64,000 nucleotides of DNA from Alnus glutinosa (GCF_958979055.1 NC_084887.1:30791544-30855543); one strand, 5' to 3'. Shown: positions 24,001 to 37,620, counted from the first letter of the stretch. The notes: a model not told the origin generated them from the sequence alone. A program made the numbers and translations.

Positions 24001-26827
24001 AATTGGGCAAGATAAGAATTGCCAACTGCTTATAAAGCAGAAAATATTACTTCAATATTTTTTCCACAAGATTTGCATTTTTCAATAACAACCAATTCTG
24101 TGGAATAGCAATTCACCTTTGGCACAATGCCATTAACCGCACGAGGCAGATGCAATGGTTCTAGTTGCCACTTTCCATAAAGTTCAATAGTTCCTTCATA
24201 GTTGACCCCACCACACTCATCATCTTCAGGAACCTGTACTTTCTGAAGCTTTATAGAACGTTTTAACTCCTAGCCAGAGAGAATAAATTAATAAATTAAC
24301 ATATAAACTAACTAGAATAAGAGCTCAAAACTCTAACAAAGAAAAAATAGTAGAATCCTATAAGCCATAATCAACCTTTACAGGAAGCTCATTAGCTTTA
24401 ATTTGCAGCCCTTCCCGCAGCCATCTTTCTTTAGTCTTGAGTGTTTGCACACAATTCCGTGGGTAAACTGGATGACCAGAACAAAAACCGAGAATGGGAC
24501 CCTTTGGATGAAGTATCTGATACTTAGTAAGCCATCTTTCAATACAATAAAGTTGATGGTTTTTGTAGGCCTGCAAATGGTAAAACAAATTTTACTAAGA
24601 AAAAATCAAAATTTTGAAACTTTACCACCATGTCAGTCCAACCATAGCAGTTCACTCTACCTGCTGATTGGTCGGAAGAGGCTCAGTTAATGCCCTAGTT
24701 TCCAACTCCATGTCTTCAAGAGCGCTCCTGGTAGCAACAAAAGAATTGCTAAGAGAAGATTCTACACCAATCTTCTTGCCATACTCTTTTGAGATTTCCA
24801 GGCTTGACTTCCCAAATATGGCATTGCCTGGAACATCATCCAGAGTTGGATTATCCAACTTTCTTGATGCTTTTACTTTCTCATGCTCAGTTGAAGCCTC
24901 AATTTGTTGCTTTTCCATATGGACCATTCCTCCAGTGGCTCCAGCCTCTAACTCTTTCAGACGTGCCAACACCGCATCCCACCAAAATGAATTAACTCGC
25001 CGTGATGCTATTTTGTACCACTTCAAACAATACCTGTAATATGCTCATATTTAGTACCACCTCTGGGTAATGAGATGATTACTATTGCTTAAAGCAATTT
25101 CACCTGTACCGAAAACTATTACAGCAATTTGATAAACTTAAGTAAAGGGATTAAAAGAGAATCTTGTAATGCTATTTGCACTCATAATGTCACAATCATG
25201 GACATTATTCCTCATAAAAATTTTATGTGTTGTTTTTTGTAAACACTACAGGAAACTAGTCATGCATAAAAATTCCGAAAATGAGCATTCCAGTATGAGC
25301 ATGACTGAAGCAAGTCTTAACCAAACCCTTTTTTATGCTGTTAGTCATTTACGTGGCAAGAATCAGGCATATAGCACATGTTGGCAAGTGAGGTATAACA
25401 GGTACATACGTATGTGTGTGTTAATAAGCAGAGACACTAGTATCTGATAAAGAAAGCTCAAGAATCATCAATGACAAACACTGGGGCATTGACGTGAGGT
25501 AAAACACAAACATTAAGTGCCTTTGTAATCTAAATTTTGCGAATGACTTGTTCTTGTCACCAAAAAAAGAGAAAGAAAAGGTAATTGTAATTGGCAATTA
25601 AAGATGACCAAATATCCAGTCCACGAGGGAATAAAAACAAAAATTCACAAGTAACTCTGCTCATCAGGGAATCACAGGTTTCTTGGTTTACTGTAACTTG
25701 CAACCACCATAGAAAACTTACTGTCTAAACCCTACCATGGCATCTTGGATCAGTCCCAGCTCACCACAACAAATTTTTTTACATAATCAACACACTATTT
25801 GGAGTTGGACCTCAAATAAAAGTTTGCAGATAAAGAAATTATTTTCATTAATTCCTTAGAGCTACCTAACATCTTAGATTTGTCAACCCTGTATTGAACA
25901 CAAATAACAATTAGCTTCGTTGGGTAGCAAATAATATTTTGGTAAACATTACTTCTACCTGAAGTCAATTAGGACACCATGCCCTGAATTCGCAAGTAAA
26001 TTAAATGCAGAGTTATCATCAGGTTCAAGGATTTTGGATTTCCGTGGTAATTTAGATAGAAGCCTCGTGAATACAGATTCTACTCCACCCCAGAAATTTG
26101 TGAAAAACCCATTAGGATGGAAGTCGTACACCACAATAGTGCCTAAACTACCAAATTCATGCCTATACTAACTCTTTTAGGAATCAGATGCTTCCAGCCC
26201 ATCCTCCTGCTCTCTCTTTCACTCTTTTTTGATGTTCATCCCTGCCACCAATTGCAGTTGTCTATAACATTCAGGATCGGTAGAATACATGCAAAAGAGT
26301 CATTTAGTCAACAGCAACATAAACAGTAATCAGATTTTCATTTTACTTCTTGCAGCTCAATTAAGCCACATCAGTATAGGTACATAGTTTAAAAAATGAA
26401 TGTTGCATTTGGCTCTAGATCAAGTTACTAAATACGTTAGAGCTAACATTTTAATATAATATAATTTCTGGTGTCTCCAAGCTAAAATGTTCACTGAAGA
26501 CCTAAGTGTTTGATAGGCATTATAAACAGATTTTTTTTCTTTTTTCTTTTTTGGAGGATTTCATCAAAAAAATATCCCATGTTTTCTCAAAATTACGGCA
26601 ATAGGCATTGTTGTAAAATAAGTATGAATCTCCACATTCTACTGGAGACCTCTAAACTTAAGTATGGACATTATTTGGCAAAATGCATAGATTTAAGCAC
26701 AACAGTAATTTGAAATTACCCATGCACATTCTGCTATATTATGAGAACTTGAAATTTTCCAGCTAAAATCCTCTGCTCTTTTTTATTTACTTTTGTAGTT
26801 TCTGTTTTTCATACTATTTTTCTCCTT

Positions 26828-26870
<43 letters not shown>

Positions 26871-29800
26871 TTATTTATTTATTTTCTGGCATGATACATG
26901 ACCAACATCATACTGAAAAATAATGCAATCAGCAAAAAACTTCCTATAAAAGCTGATGGTATCAAGAAAGGTAAGCAGGATACAACTGAATCAGAAAGCA
27001 ATTCTACTCTACAACTGCAAACATAAGGAGGCAAAACCTGCGCGTCACGTCTTTAGCCCCTTGCCCAGCAAAAGCAACTACATATCTCAAAGATGTTTTG
27101 CATGCAGCAGACATAGCTTCAACCTTCTGCTCCCCATCAATAACTGCATTGACAACATCAACATGCACCCACTTTCCTGTCAAGTTTTCCCCATTGCAGT
27201 ATACTTCTGCCCAATACAAAGGAGATCCTACTTTTCTTGAGCCAACTGCAGTAGAAATCGCCTGGGAAGAAGTTGGAGATTCTTCACTTACAATTCTTTT
27301 CATTCTTTTCAGAGGAGAAGAGAAATTCAACGAGTTACTGTTCAAATCTCTCGCAATCGGCTCTATTTTGCTCTCCCCAGTCACAACTGTTGTCGCAGAA
27401 AGAGCCAATTCCAACTGCATCTCAAACTCAAGATCTCCTTTCCTCTTTGGTCTCTTGGATTTCTTGGTAAGGCATGTTTCAGAGATACCATGTCCTGCCT
27501 CACAAGCTAATGAATCTGACATCTTATCATCCAACTCACTAATAACAGGAGAATCTTTGGATTGAGTGATGTTGCTTGTTGAGCAGCGGTCCATACTTTT
27601 GCATGAACCCCTATGAGAAGTTTCACAGATATTGCCTCTCTCATTGCATGAAAATGATTTAATGGGAGAGACAGAATCCTGTTGTGGCCTAGCTACCATT
27701 GGGGTTGAAGTCTTGAATATCCCCTTACTCGATCTGCTAGCATCTTGACTGAAAGTTTCAGACTCGTCAGCATCTGGTTTTAATGAAGAAACATCCAAAA
27801 TGGACACAAACCTGAAAACAAATGTATGCACTCAGTACAAGATACACCCTTCACATATCAAACTAACATAAGAGATGAAGTTTTCCAAGAATCAAAAATC
27901 CAGAAAATAATAGGAAAGATTGAAAAGAAGTTAACCTAACAAAATTTTTTTTCACTAACTATCATTATTGAAAAGTAACCAACACACGTCAAGAGATAGA
28001 AAAAAACGTCATCCTGAGCTTTAATAGGACTTACAACAGCGTAGATCTCTACTATGTCTTAATGTACAAATATTGCTTAACAAAGTTGAACTAGGAGTAG
28101 TTTTGCAGCACTCCTTTGATATGTAATCCAAATGGAGACACAGAAGCAAATTTACAAGCCCATGGGTTAATAACATATCTAGATCAAGATAATCAAGCAA
28201 ATACACACCTACAGAATTTAATGGAAGAGTTAGTGACATTGAGAGTCAAGTACAAGTGGCTTAATTTTTATTGGCTGTTGACAACCAATTGGCCAGTTCA
28301 TCTATGGAATCAAAAGCTAAAACATTAAATTCATGATCTTTAAATCATCAACATCACTTCTTTTTCTAATTGGTAAGTTACACACACATCCATTAGGTCT
28401 TACTCCATGACTTTTGCACTCTACGCCTGAAAGGCTTCTTAAGTGCAGCTTAAGCAAAATATTATAAGGGAATAGGCCTCAACATCTGAAATGTATACGA
28501 GGTGGAAAACTCATATCTTAAGACTTACCTCTAATATCTTACATATATATCTCAATCAGCAACCAAGCATGACATAACCTAAACTTCATTTCATCTCTTT
28601 GGTTCATGTCATGCTTTCAATACTTCAGCAAACAATGTCTTCATTACATGAGAAGCATTATGACTAAGAAACATGTGCATGAAACTGTTCTAAATAGTTA
28701 AGGAATCTGAAGTTAATAATAAATCATAATTAACTTCCTAACTTCCCCAAAATTGCTTCTTCAAATCAATACCAATACAGTGCATAATTAAACTATTCAA
28801 CAATAATTATCAAAATGTTGTAGATAGATCTTCTCTCTTCAAAAACATGTACGTATTAAAACAGGTTTGAATCAAAACAAACTTAGATTGTTACACTAGA
28901 GTTATGGTTAAAATTAATCATGTCTCTGGTTAGGGTTTTTCCGCAATGAATCCTATATGAATAATAAACGTGACCCTAACATATTAAAAATGTTAGGCTC
29001 AATTAATGGCTACAAGGACCTCATCTTTTGATGAAATCGGCATTTTGGAGAGTAAGTGATGCTGAAATGACATCTCAAGGTCGGTATGTGCAGAGGATGT
29101 CTAATATGCTATGTTTTCTTCTTCTTCTTCTTTTTTCCTGGAACAACCTCCAGGTTAAAGTTTCACACATCAAGAAGTTAAAAAAATGTTAAATTCATTC
29201 TTCAAATGCAGATAAAAACAATGTTATATTCATTCTTCAAAAGCATCTATAATAGAAAGCATGATATATTCTTTTGATTTTTATTATAACAAATGCCATA
29301 CCGGGTTGTAAGATTCAAAGCTCTAAATAGTGCCACAGATAGTGCAACAATCTGCAAGAAAGAAAAAAATGACCCTGTAACTTTTCTTTAGAGAATTAAC
29401 TGTACATAAACTGAAATTTCCTTCTTCCAACAGCATAGTTAACCCAATCTAAATGGCATTGCTAATTATGTGAAAGGTAGAGTTTATCATATATAAGCCC
29501 TTCTCCCAATATCCAAGTGCACAGAAAATAGAAGAATCATCCAAGCAAACAAAAGTGAGAATACCTCACAACTGCTATGCAAACAGTTAACGATGCATCA
29601 GATCCAACAGCACATACACTGCCTAAAAAAGAAGCAAGAAAATTGACTCCAACATTTTATTTAACTAAGAATAAAATAAATCAAGAAAAAGCAAAGTAAC
29701 GCCAATGCCAAAGAATTGGCTGGTAACTGGAAAACTCTTCTGGGATTTAGCTGAAAATTTATCCACCACATATTTTAAGCCAACTTTCTATATCGTGTTA

Positions 29801-32800
29801 GTCTTCCACAACCCCCCCCCCCCCCCCCCTTTATTTTTTTGGGTAAGGCTGTCACAAGGATTTCGTGGTTTGCGACAAGGAGATCCTCTTTCTCCTTTAT
29901 TGTTTGTGGTGGTTACGGAGGCTTTGAGCCGGATGCTAATTGCCGCTTTGGATCAGGGCAATTTGACAGGGTTTTCAGTGGGATCCAGGGAGTCCAAGGC
30001 TTTAGTTGTGAATCATTTATTGTTTGTTGATGACACGTTATTATTTGTGGTGCGCAAGAAGAATAGTTTCGACATCTGAGGTGTATCTTTCAATGCTTTG
30101 AGGCAGCTTCGGGCTTAAGGATTAACTTAGGAAAATCATAAGTTGTTCCTATTGGTGCGGTAGAGGATGTTGATAGGTTGGCTCACCTACTTGAATGTCG
30201 GGTCGCTTCTTTGCCTTTGACATACTTGGGCTTGCCATTGGGTGCTTCTTACAAATCCATGTCTATTTGGAATGGTGTTATTGAGAAAATGGAAAGGAGG
30301 TTGGCTGGATGGAAGCAAATGTATTTGTCAAAGGGTGGGCGGCTAACTCTTCTTAAAAGTACGCTCTTCAATCTTCCTACATATCTCTTGTCGCTGTTTC
30401 CTATTCCAGTGAGGGTGGCTAATCATCTTGATAATATTCAAAAGGCTTTTCTTTGGGGTGGTATTGGAGATGAGGCCAAATTTCATTTAGTGAAATGGAA
30501 CAGGATTTGTACTCCTTTGCATTCAGGTAGGTTGGGAGTTCACAACTCCATCCAGTTTAATCAAGCTCTTCTGGGTAAATGGTTGTGGAAATATGGTAGG
30601 GAGAGAGAGGCTTTATGGCGATTGGTGATTGACGCAAAATTTGAGAGCCTAAAGGGTGGGTGGTGTTCGAAAGAGGTGTCGAGTTCCTTTGGAGTGGGTG
30701 TGTAGAAACATATTAGGAGGGGATGGGAGAAGTTTTATAATTTTGTTCGTTTTGAGGTGGGGGATAGGTCACATATTAGTTTCTGGCATGATTGGTGGTG
30801 TAGGGATAAATCTTTGAAGCAGTGCTTTCCAGTTCTATTTAGTATTGTGAGGAACAAAGATGCGATAGTGGTGGATAACTTGGTCGTTCATAACGGAGTT
30901 ATTCAATGGAATGTTCTTTTTACGAGGCATATCCAGAATTGGGAGATAAAGATGGTTCTTTCTTTCTTCGAACAGCTTTACTCCACTTCGATTCGACATG
31001 GAGAGGGCGACATGTTAGTTTGGAACCCCTCTAAAAGGGGTTTTTTTTAGGTGAGATCCTATTATGGAGTGCTTTTTAGGAAATATGACCCTTCATTTCC
31101 GTGGAAGAGTATTTCGCGTGTTAAGGCTCCGACTAGGGTGGCTTTTTTTGTATGTTCAGCAGCTTTGGGTAAAATTTTGACGCATGATAACTTGCGTAAG
31201 AGGAATGTCGTGGTGATTGAGTGGTATTGTATGTGTAAGAAGAATGAGGAGTCTATTGATCATCTGTTACTTTTACTGCGAAGTCGCCCGTGATCTTTGG
31301 AGTTACATTCTTATCTTATTTGGGGTAGAGTGGGTTATGCCACGAACGGTGTTGGAGTTGTTGACTAGTTGAGGTGCGTCAGTTGGGTATGGTCGTGCTA
31401 AAGAAGCATGATGATTAGCTCCATTGTGTTTATTGTGGTGTATTTGGCAGGAACGGAATGCGCGGCTCTTTGAAGATGTAGATACATCAATGGTGGAGCT
31501 ACAGAAGCATTTGCTTAATATGTTATATATTTGGATAGCGTCACATCATTACTTGAATGATTTTACTTATGTAGACTTTTTAAATTTATTGTCTTCTCGT
31601 CCCATTTAGGGGCTCTCTTGTATACTTCTCGTGTATAAGGGTTACGCCCCTCCGCGCTTTTAATAAATTGAATTACAATTACTTATCAAAAAAGGATTTG
31701 CACTTGACAACTCTCCAATTTGTACTTCACCAGGAATTGAATTCAAAGAAATTAATTAATGTCATTAAGCCCTCAGTTTGTCTGCAATATAATCTCATAA
31801 ACTACAGGCTCTTTGTTCACAATTTACACACATGTATGATATTGTTCACAATTTACACACATCATGATAAATCCATCTTTATTCAAAACCTCAAGATAAA
31901 TTTGATCAAACTTTGTTCCAGGAAATCAGTTTACAAACGTCTAAAGTTTAATACTTTCTCGCAAAAGCGGCCAAGAAAAGAAACAAACAGCCATAGAAGT
32001 AATTAAAAAACTACTAAATAGGCACTTGATGATAAACTCCAGTACTTCACCAACACTAATTTCCATTAACACAAGAAGATTACTCTACAAAGGAAAAAAT
32101 AAAATTCAGGAGAAACCAATAGACTTTCAAAAAGATTTTTGTCATAAGAGATTAAGAAACTACCTCCTCCGGAGTCCCTTCTCGAGTTTCAAGAGCAAAG
32201 GCCAAAGCCAAGTCAAATGACCTCTCTGCACTGGTTGGGCTTCTAACACGGAAGTTATTTTGAAACTGCAAGTTTAGGCATCAAACAAGACAGAGCAAGT
32301 GACATGTCATGAAAGTACAACCTAAGACAGCCAATACTATACAAGAAAATGAAATACAGAATGAGTGAACAAAAGCATACCCAAAGGAGAAGGGGATGCA
32401 AAGCATTTGCAGTAAGATGTGTGGACTTTGATATGTTCAGCAAGTGTGTTGGTAGAAGAGAAAATAAAGAAGCCTGCCACAATAAGTAGATTTATTCAGA
32501 AATAACAAAGGGTGACCACAAAATGAAAAAAGATAAGAGAACTAATACTTGGAAGTGGGGAGAGAGAGAGAGAGAAGAACGAAGAGACTCTCAGCTCTAG
32601 ACAGCAACACGTTAAAAAAAAAACTTGATAGGTGACAGCAACACGTTAAAAACAATGAAGAAACAAGTCCTTTTTTATTAAGTAATAAGAATTTTATTGA
32701 AAAGAGTAGAATTCTTAAGTACGCTGAGTGTGTATAAAAGTTCTCCTAACGATTACAAGAAAAGTACAACTTTTCAAGCAGTTTCCTGCTCAAGACAGTA

Positions 32801-35111
32801 AACACTTGATATGGCAAAAATAAGTACTAATCCAAAAAAAGTAAACAGACTGAAAACATAAAAAAAATATTATAGATCATCCATATCTTCTTTTTTTATG
32901 AATGTTATAGACCATACATATCTAACAAGCATTATTTGGAATAACTGGCCCTTGAACCAAACTAGTATCTGTACATCTTATAAACAGAGGCTTTGGTTTC
33001 AACCATGGGAGAGGTAAATTTTGGGAAGGGTTTCGCTGCCTTCCATGATGCAATGTATTATGAACTCCGATACAAAACAATAACAACAACAACAACAATG
33101 AATAATAATTAGCATAAAACATAAGAAACATGGGTCCTTGTCCAGATGTAATAGTAACATAATTACAGTAGAATGAGAAATAAGATATATGCAGATGGAA
33201 ATGGACTTCTGAGAACCTTAAATGTAGTTATACAAAATGACAATGCTGATGTCGATCATTAAAATAAACAAGAGACAACCTGAATAAGAGGATCATCACA
33301 AGCCCTGTCAATTAATCTGCCTCGTGCAAGCAAACAAAGCAAATGAACCTTATGCACAAGCTCAGCCAATTCCTGCACCAGTAGGGGGGAACTGAAAACT
33401 TAATTATCCTTAGTGGGAGAAAGTTTTCATGAGACAATCCCATGTCCAACACTATTTTAAATGTGTAATTCACCTTATCCTCAGCAGAAGATCGACGCAC
33501 AGGTTTCCTTCTATCAGAATTTGCTGTCTCACTAAATTCAATAGTAACTGGAAGATTGTCTGTGGAATCCAAATTAGGAATTGAACCATCTTCCCAATCT
33601 GAGTCATTCAATTCTTCCCTATTTTCTGAAAGAGTATTCTGTAAACTTCCCCTGTCAAATCTCTCTTCCCCTGCAGTCTTTCCAATTGCATCTCTACCGC
33701 AACCTTCAGCCTTTGAAGTACTCAATATGGCTCCTGGATCCACATCTAGTTTGTCATTTTTTTTTTGCCCACTCTCTGGCTGAAATAAAAATATAATAAA
33801 ACAAAATATAAACAAGTATTAAATTTTAGAAATTGAGAGAAGATTCAATTTCTCTAATGGCTATAAACTACGCAAACAGCAAATCAAACTCCGAAGAATG
33901 AAGATGTATATGCACACTCATTACGCCGAAGGTTCCATATGGGATTATATCAAGTCAAATCGTTACTATATCCAAGAAACAAAAGAAGTTAACAGGACCA
34001 ACTGTGCCAATTGAATCATGTTGTCTGGGGTTATTATCACGTTTCTTTTTCCCAGAAGAGTTGCGGTTATTGGCACGTCTTAGAAGTCTGCCAACAGCCT
34101 CCTGTGATATGTCAGCAAGAGTTCCTGAAATCAAGTACAAATGTCAATTACACTTCAATGACACGGTGTGCTTTTGCAACCCTTGCCTGAGATGCATTAC
34201 ACTTGAACTAACAAAAGCTTTAAGGATATATATATATATATATATATATAGATATACCACTGTCATTGAGCAACTCGGAACGGCTTCTGCTATCTGAATC
34301 ATGAAGAGCTTTCTTTGCATTTTTCATACCTGCTCAAATTGCACAAACAACCACGTGACAAAGTCACTGTATAAAGAGGAAAAGGATTTACCATGAAAGT
34401 GTACATAAATCTCAATGCACATGCAGCTATCATTTCTTAAAAACAATATGTTTAACCATCTAATTTCAGAGTGAGGAAAAGACGATGAACTTTACAACTC
34501 AACAGACCCAACTTAATTTTTGAAGCTAGGTTAAGTACAGAATACTGTTTCTCCTGTTTCATACCATCAATATTGCAAAATTCAAATTTTCAGTTTCTCT
34601 TCTTTCTCCCCATTTTCTCAGCCACCACAAATAACATTACTAAAAAGATACAATCACTCAGTAACATTATAAAGCAATCTCAAGCAACCCCAGGAGTTTT
34701 TAATCTCTTTGCCTCACTCCAGCAATTCTTTTACACTCAAATTTAACCACAAAAATGCAAGCATTATATCTCTTTTTGGATGCCTATAAAGTGTGGGAAA
34801 TAAAGAAATTAACTTCTCAAGTCTCAAATTCAGGACATCATGATACATCAATTTGCTTCAGGTGAAGTGGGGTCTCTTCACTTTCTGGAAACCAAACCAG
34901 AATCAGACATCAAATATATATGTAAATTTCCTTTTTATTTCTTCTATTTCCTCTTGTTTCCTTGGAAAACAAACATATCCCTGAAAAGAAAGCACAACGA
35001 CAGAAAACTACGATATATTCATCAAAAAAGAAACTACGATATTGTTAGAGCTTAAGAAAGTGAAGTACCTGAAGATTGTTTCGGTCGCTTGGACCCGTCC
35101 CTTGTTCGCAT
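21008..35111 (-). CDS. RAD4: DNA repair protein RAD4/XPC homologue, 14 exons
   Basis: Exons, first to last: 35069..35111, 34258..34329, 33999..34124, 33474..33775, 33280..33372, 32381..32473, 32164..32265, 29302..29351, 27038..27811, 24661..25033, 24376..24570, 24117..24269, 22163..22372, 21008..21406. They sum to 2985 nt, an open frame of 994 aa, with GT-AG junctions throughout. RAD4/XPC recognises distorted DNA and starts global-genome nucleotide excision repair in the nucleus. The split transglutaminase-like fold spans about residues 181-620 ([31 protein letters not shown]), interrupted by a Lys/Arg-rich insert ([11 protein letters not shown]). DNA-binding domains follow: BHD1 ~677-741 ([15 protein letters not shown]), BHD2 ~742-792 ([20 protein letters not shown]), BHD3 ~793-862 ([20 protein letters not shown]). 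The C-terminus [12 protein letters not shown] is typical of plant RAD4. Exon 4 needs the downstream AG of TTTCAGCCAG to keep frame. Intron 7 holds an antisense LINE. Confidence 0.96.
26830..26867. repeat. AT dinucleotide microsatellite in RAD4 intron 9
   Basis: A run of about 19 AT units is followed by TTTATTTATTTATTTATTTT. Confidence 0.8.
29812..31693 (+). mobile_element. 5'-truncated, degenerate L1-type LINE in RAD4 intron 7
   Basis: The conceptual translation shows the C-terminal half of a plant LINE ORF2. It includes the reverse transcriptase motifs [15 protein letters not shown] and FVDDTLLFV, the downstream [11 protein letters not shown] and [12 protein letters not shown] regions, and a zinc-binding RT-associated region ([17 protein letters not shown]). 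It is broken by in-frame stops (for example near 30077 and 31048) and frameshifts. It ends AATTACTTATCAAAAAA, the usual tail of this family. The left edge is an 18-base C-run (29812-29829) joined to the truncated RT. It lies antisense to RAD4. The 3' end of the same family recurs at 53014..53535. Confidence 0.9.
34226..34250. repeat. AT microsatellite next to the RAD4 exon 2 splice donor
   Basis: A pure AT run begins 8 bases inside intron 2 (exon 2 ends at 34258 on the minus strand). Confidence 0.8.
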
Positions 35112-35132
35112 TTTTTCTGAACTGTTGAGCGC

Positions 35133-35150
35133 AGAGAGAGAGAGAGAGAG
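35133..35150 (-). promoter_or_regulatory. AG/CT repeat in the RAD4 5'UTR
   Basis: An (AG)9 run, read as (CT)9 in the transcript, lies about 22 bases upstream of the RAD4 ATG and next to GGCGCGCC. A role is inference. Confidence 0.4.
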
Positions 35151-35285
35151 GCGCGCCCAAAATAACAATCATGCGCAAAATGAGTCGCGTGTGAGCCTGT
35201 AAGACCCACGTGCAACCGCGAAGAGGTTGTTTGCAACCATGCATAAACACCAATTAAGGCATGATGGTCAAAGTAATTTTTTTTT

Positions 35286-35521
35286 TGGACAAAAATTTCC
35301 AAATCGATTTTTAGTAAATTACATTCATCTCACATAAAAAAAAAAATATGTGTTCTTTAGACATGTAAGAATCACATATTTTTTTTATTAATACTATTAA
35401 AAAAAGCTTGTGAGAATTATATGTTATTAAAACAATATGTGATTCTCACATACTAAGTGATACATGTCAATCTTATATGTCGGTCGTGTAAAATTTTATA
35501 CATTATAAAAAATTTTGTTCT
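35286..35521. mobile_element. MITE family A, copy 2
   Basis: It starts TGGACAAAAATTTCC and ends AAATTTTGTTC, with inner arms ACATGTAAGAATCACATA against TATGTGATTCTCACATA. The layout is the same as 10993..11220. It sits just upstream of the RAD4 leader. Confidence 0.7.
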
Positions 35522-35855
35522 TCTTTTTGGGTAAAATATGTGGACCAAAATTTCCCTTAAGAGACCTAAAGCAGGGAAGCAACTCGACCAAAACCGACTT
35601 GCATAAGGGCGAAATAAGTGCAAATAGATCCTCTCTATTTCAACTTAAATGGCAAGGAGCCTGTCCCTTCTTTAAAATAACAATTTTGTAATTTTGTCCC
35701 TTGTTTACAAGGAAACGGCTCCTTTCCATTTCAACTGAAATGGAGAGGATCCGTTTCCGAATGAAATACTATTTGATAACACATTAATTATGTTTGTACT
35801 TACTCTTTCCAAGTTGTATTGCTTTATAATTGTGGGTACACCGTGCTTTGTGAGG

Positions 35856-35982
35856 TCAGGATTTTTTTTATTTATTTTTTATTTTTTTACATGTCCACAC
35901 AAGAAAGGTATGGGGGATTCGAACTAGTGACTTCCGCTTCATGAAATATGGTCCCCAACTGATTGGACTACTCCTTTGGGAC
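35856..35982 (-). mobile_element. tRNA-derived SINE, copy 2
   Basis: It matches the 11715..11824 and 62766..62877 elements (GATTCGAACTAGTGACTTCC, TTACATGTCCACACAAG). It has an A-rich tail on the minus strand and an 8-bp direct repeat TTGTGAGG on both sides (35848-35855, 35983-35990). The A box is more diverged than in the other copies. Confidence 0.7.
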
Positions 35983-35990
35983 TTGTGAGG

Positions 35991-37600
35991 CTATGAATTG
36001 CTCTAATATATTGGACTCAATATGGATTAAAGGTGCTTAATCTGATATGACAAAATGAGTCAGGGCATAATGAGATACTTATATAAAGATGTTGCTATGT
36101 TAGTGCTTACAAAATTTTGTACATTGCTTCCAATTTTTTCTGCAGATATGCTTAGTGGTCGCCTTGTCTATTTGTCAATATGAACATAAGTAAAAAATGT
36201 AATAAAATACAAGACGCATAGCAGTGGGTAGCCCAAGAGGAATGTGTTATGATAATAAAGTGCAAGGGATTAGCATGTCATAGTAACTATTTTTGTTGTG
36301 AAGTTAGTGTTTCATTAGGAGTACTTAGTATATATTCTTACATGTCAATGTTGCAATCAGATTGCATATGGTAGTCACGTAGTTAATTACATATCATAGT
36401 CTTGTAGCTTGCTTTATCTTTATTATTAGTGTCGGTGAGGTATTATAATTAAATGTTATAGTCAATTGGGTTGTAACACTACAATGCATTTATTTGTATG
36501 TAAGGGAGTAAAACTGTAAGTTGTGTACGAGTTATCTCCTAACCGAATGTGAGTTATCTCGAAGTAGGTGTTATTAATGAGTTATACTCCAAGTCTAAGT
36601 CTTATATTATTTATATTTAAACGATGCCATTGAATGAATAATAAAAAAAGAAAACAGAAAATTAATCTCAAGCCTGGTATTTGAAAAGGTTTAAGTTCTC
36701 TTAGAATCTAAGATCTAAATTTTATCAGAACTTGACAATTTATCCTGTTATTTGTTTGAGAAATTATTCACATAACAAAATAACATTAACGTTACTCTAA
36801 ACTGAATGAGTAACGCCCACGGCATCAAAATACACTAAAAGGGACGTGAAATGTATGAGTATACATGTACATATGTGTATACATATCAATTTTATAGGCG
36901 GGGACATGAAATGTATGTGCGTGTGTATATACATGGAGTCACATGATATATGGAAAAATGCAAAGGAAAATATAAGAGGATTCTTATTGTATTTATAAAT
37001 ACCCCTAAGTGCCTATTCTATCTGCTATGATTTTACACGATAAATTTAGATTCCTCAAGAGCTAAATTAATGAGTTGAATTTGTATTATTTAATAATTAA
37101 ACGTAATTTTGTGTTCACGAATAACACATTAAATAAATGAACCGAACGAGAGCAGAGCCTAAGCAATTTTTTTTTTCTATTTAGAATACTAGTAGTAGTT
37201 TCCTTAAAAAGTATTAAAATCCCTAAATGTATGGAAAACTTTGAAAAATCCCCTTAAACAGAATTTTTTATTGTTACCTAAAGTAAAGGAACACCAATAA
37301 AGTAAAAGTGGTTATCTTAACATTATTTTAATATAAAAAAAATTTATATTTACTCTATTATTTATTTGAAATAATATTTAAATAGTTTATATTTGTTCTA
37401 ACATTTAGTTTAAATAGTATAAGAAAAAAATAAGAAAAGCTTTTGTTACGTTGATTTGAATAAAGAAGCAATATTTAGGGGGGGAAAAAAAAATCGTTTG
37501 GTTCCGTACTCCTATCCATAAGCATACCATTTATTTTTAGTTTTTTAAGTTTTTTTTTTTCTTTTGTTTTTGGTATAAACTATAAAGCATATCCAACGCA
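35991..37600. other. Intergenic AT-rich region between RAD4 and ALY
   Basis: No coding sequence or clear transposon was recognised. Some ATGTATGTGTATACAT-like simple sequence lies around 36860-36960. Confidence 0.4.
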
Positions 37601-37614
37601 TGGGGCTGATTTCA

Positions 37615-37620
37615 CACGTG
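37615..37620 (+). promoter_or_regulatory. G-box CACGTG upstream of ALY
   Basis: The CACGTG core (TTCACACGTGACA) lies about 350 bases upstream of the end of the first leader exon. It is a known bZIP/bHLH site in plants; use here is inference. Confidence 0.4.

Noticed and set aside
29705..30079. 124-codon ORF as a possible host gene exon of RAD4
   Set aside because: It is on the opposite strand and encodes LINE reverse transcriptase motifs.
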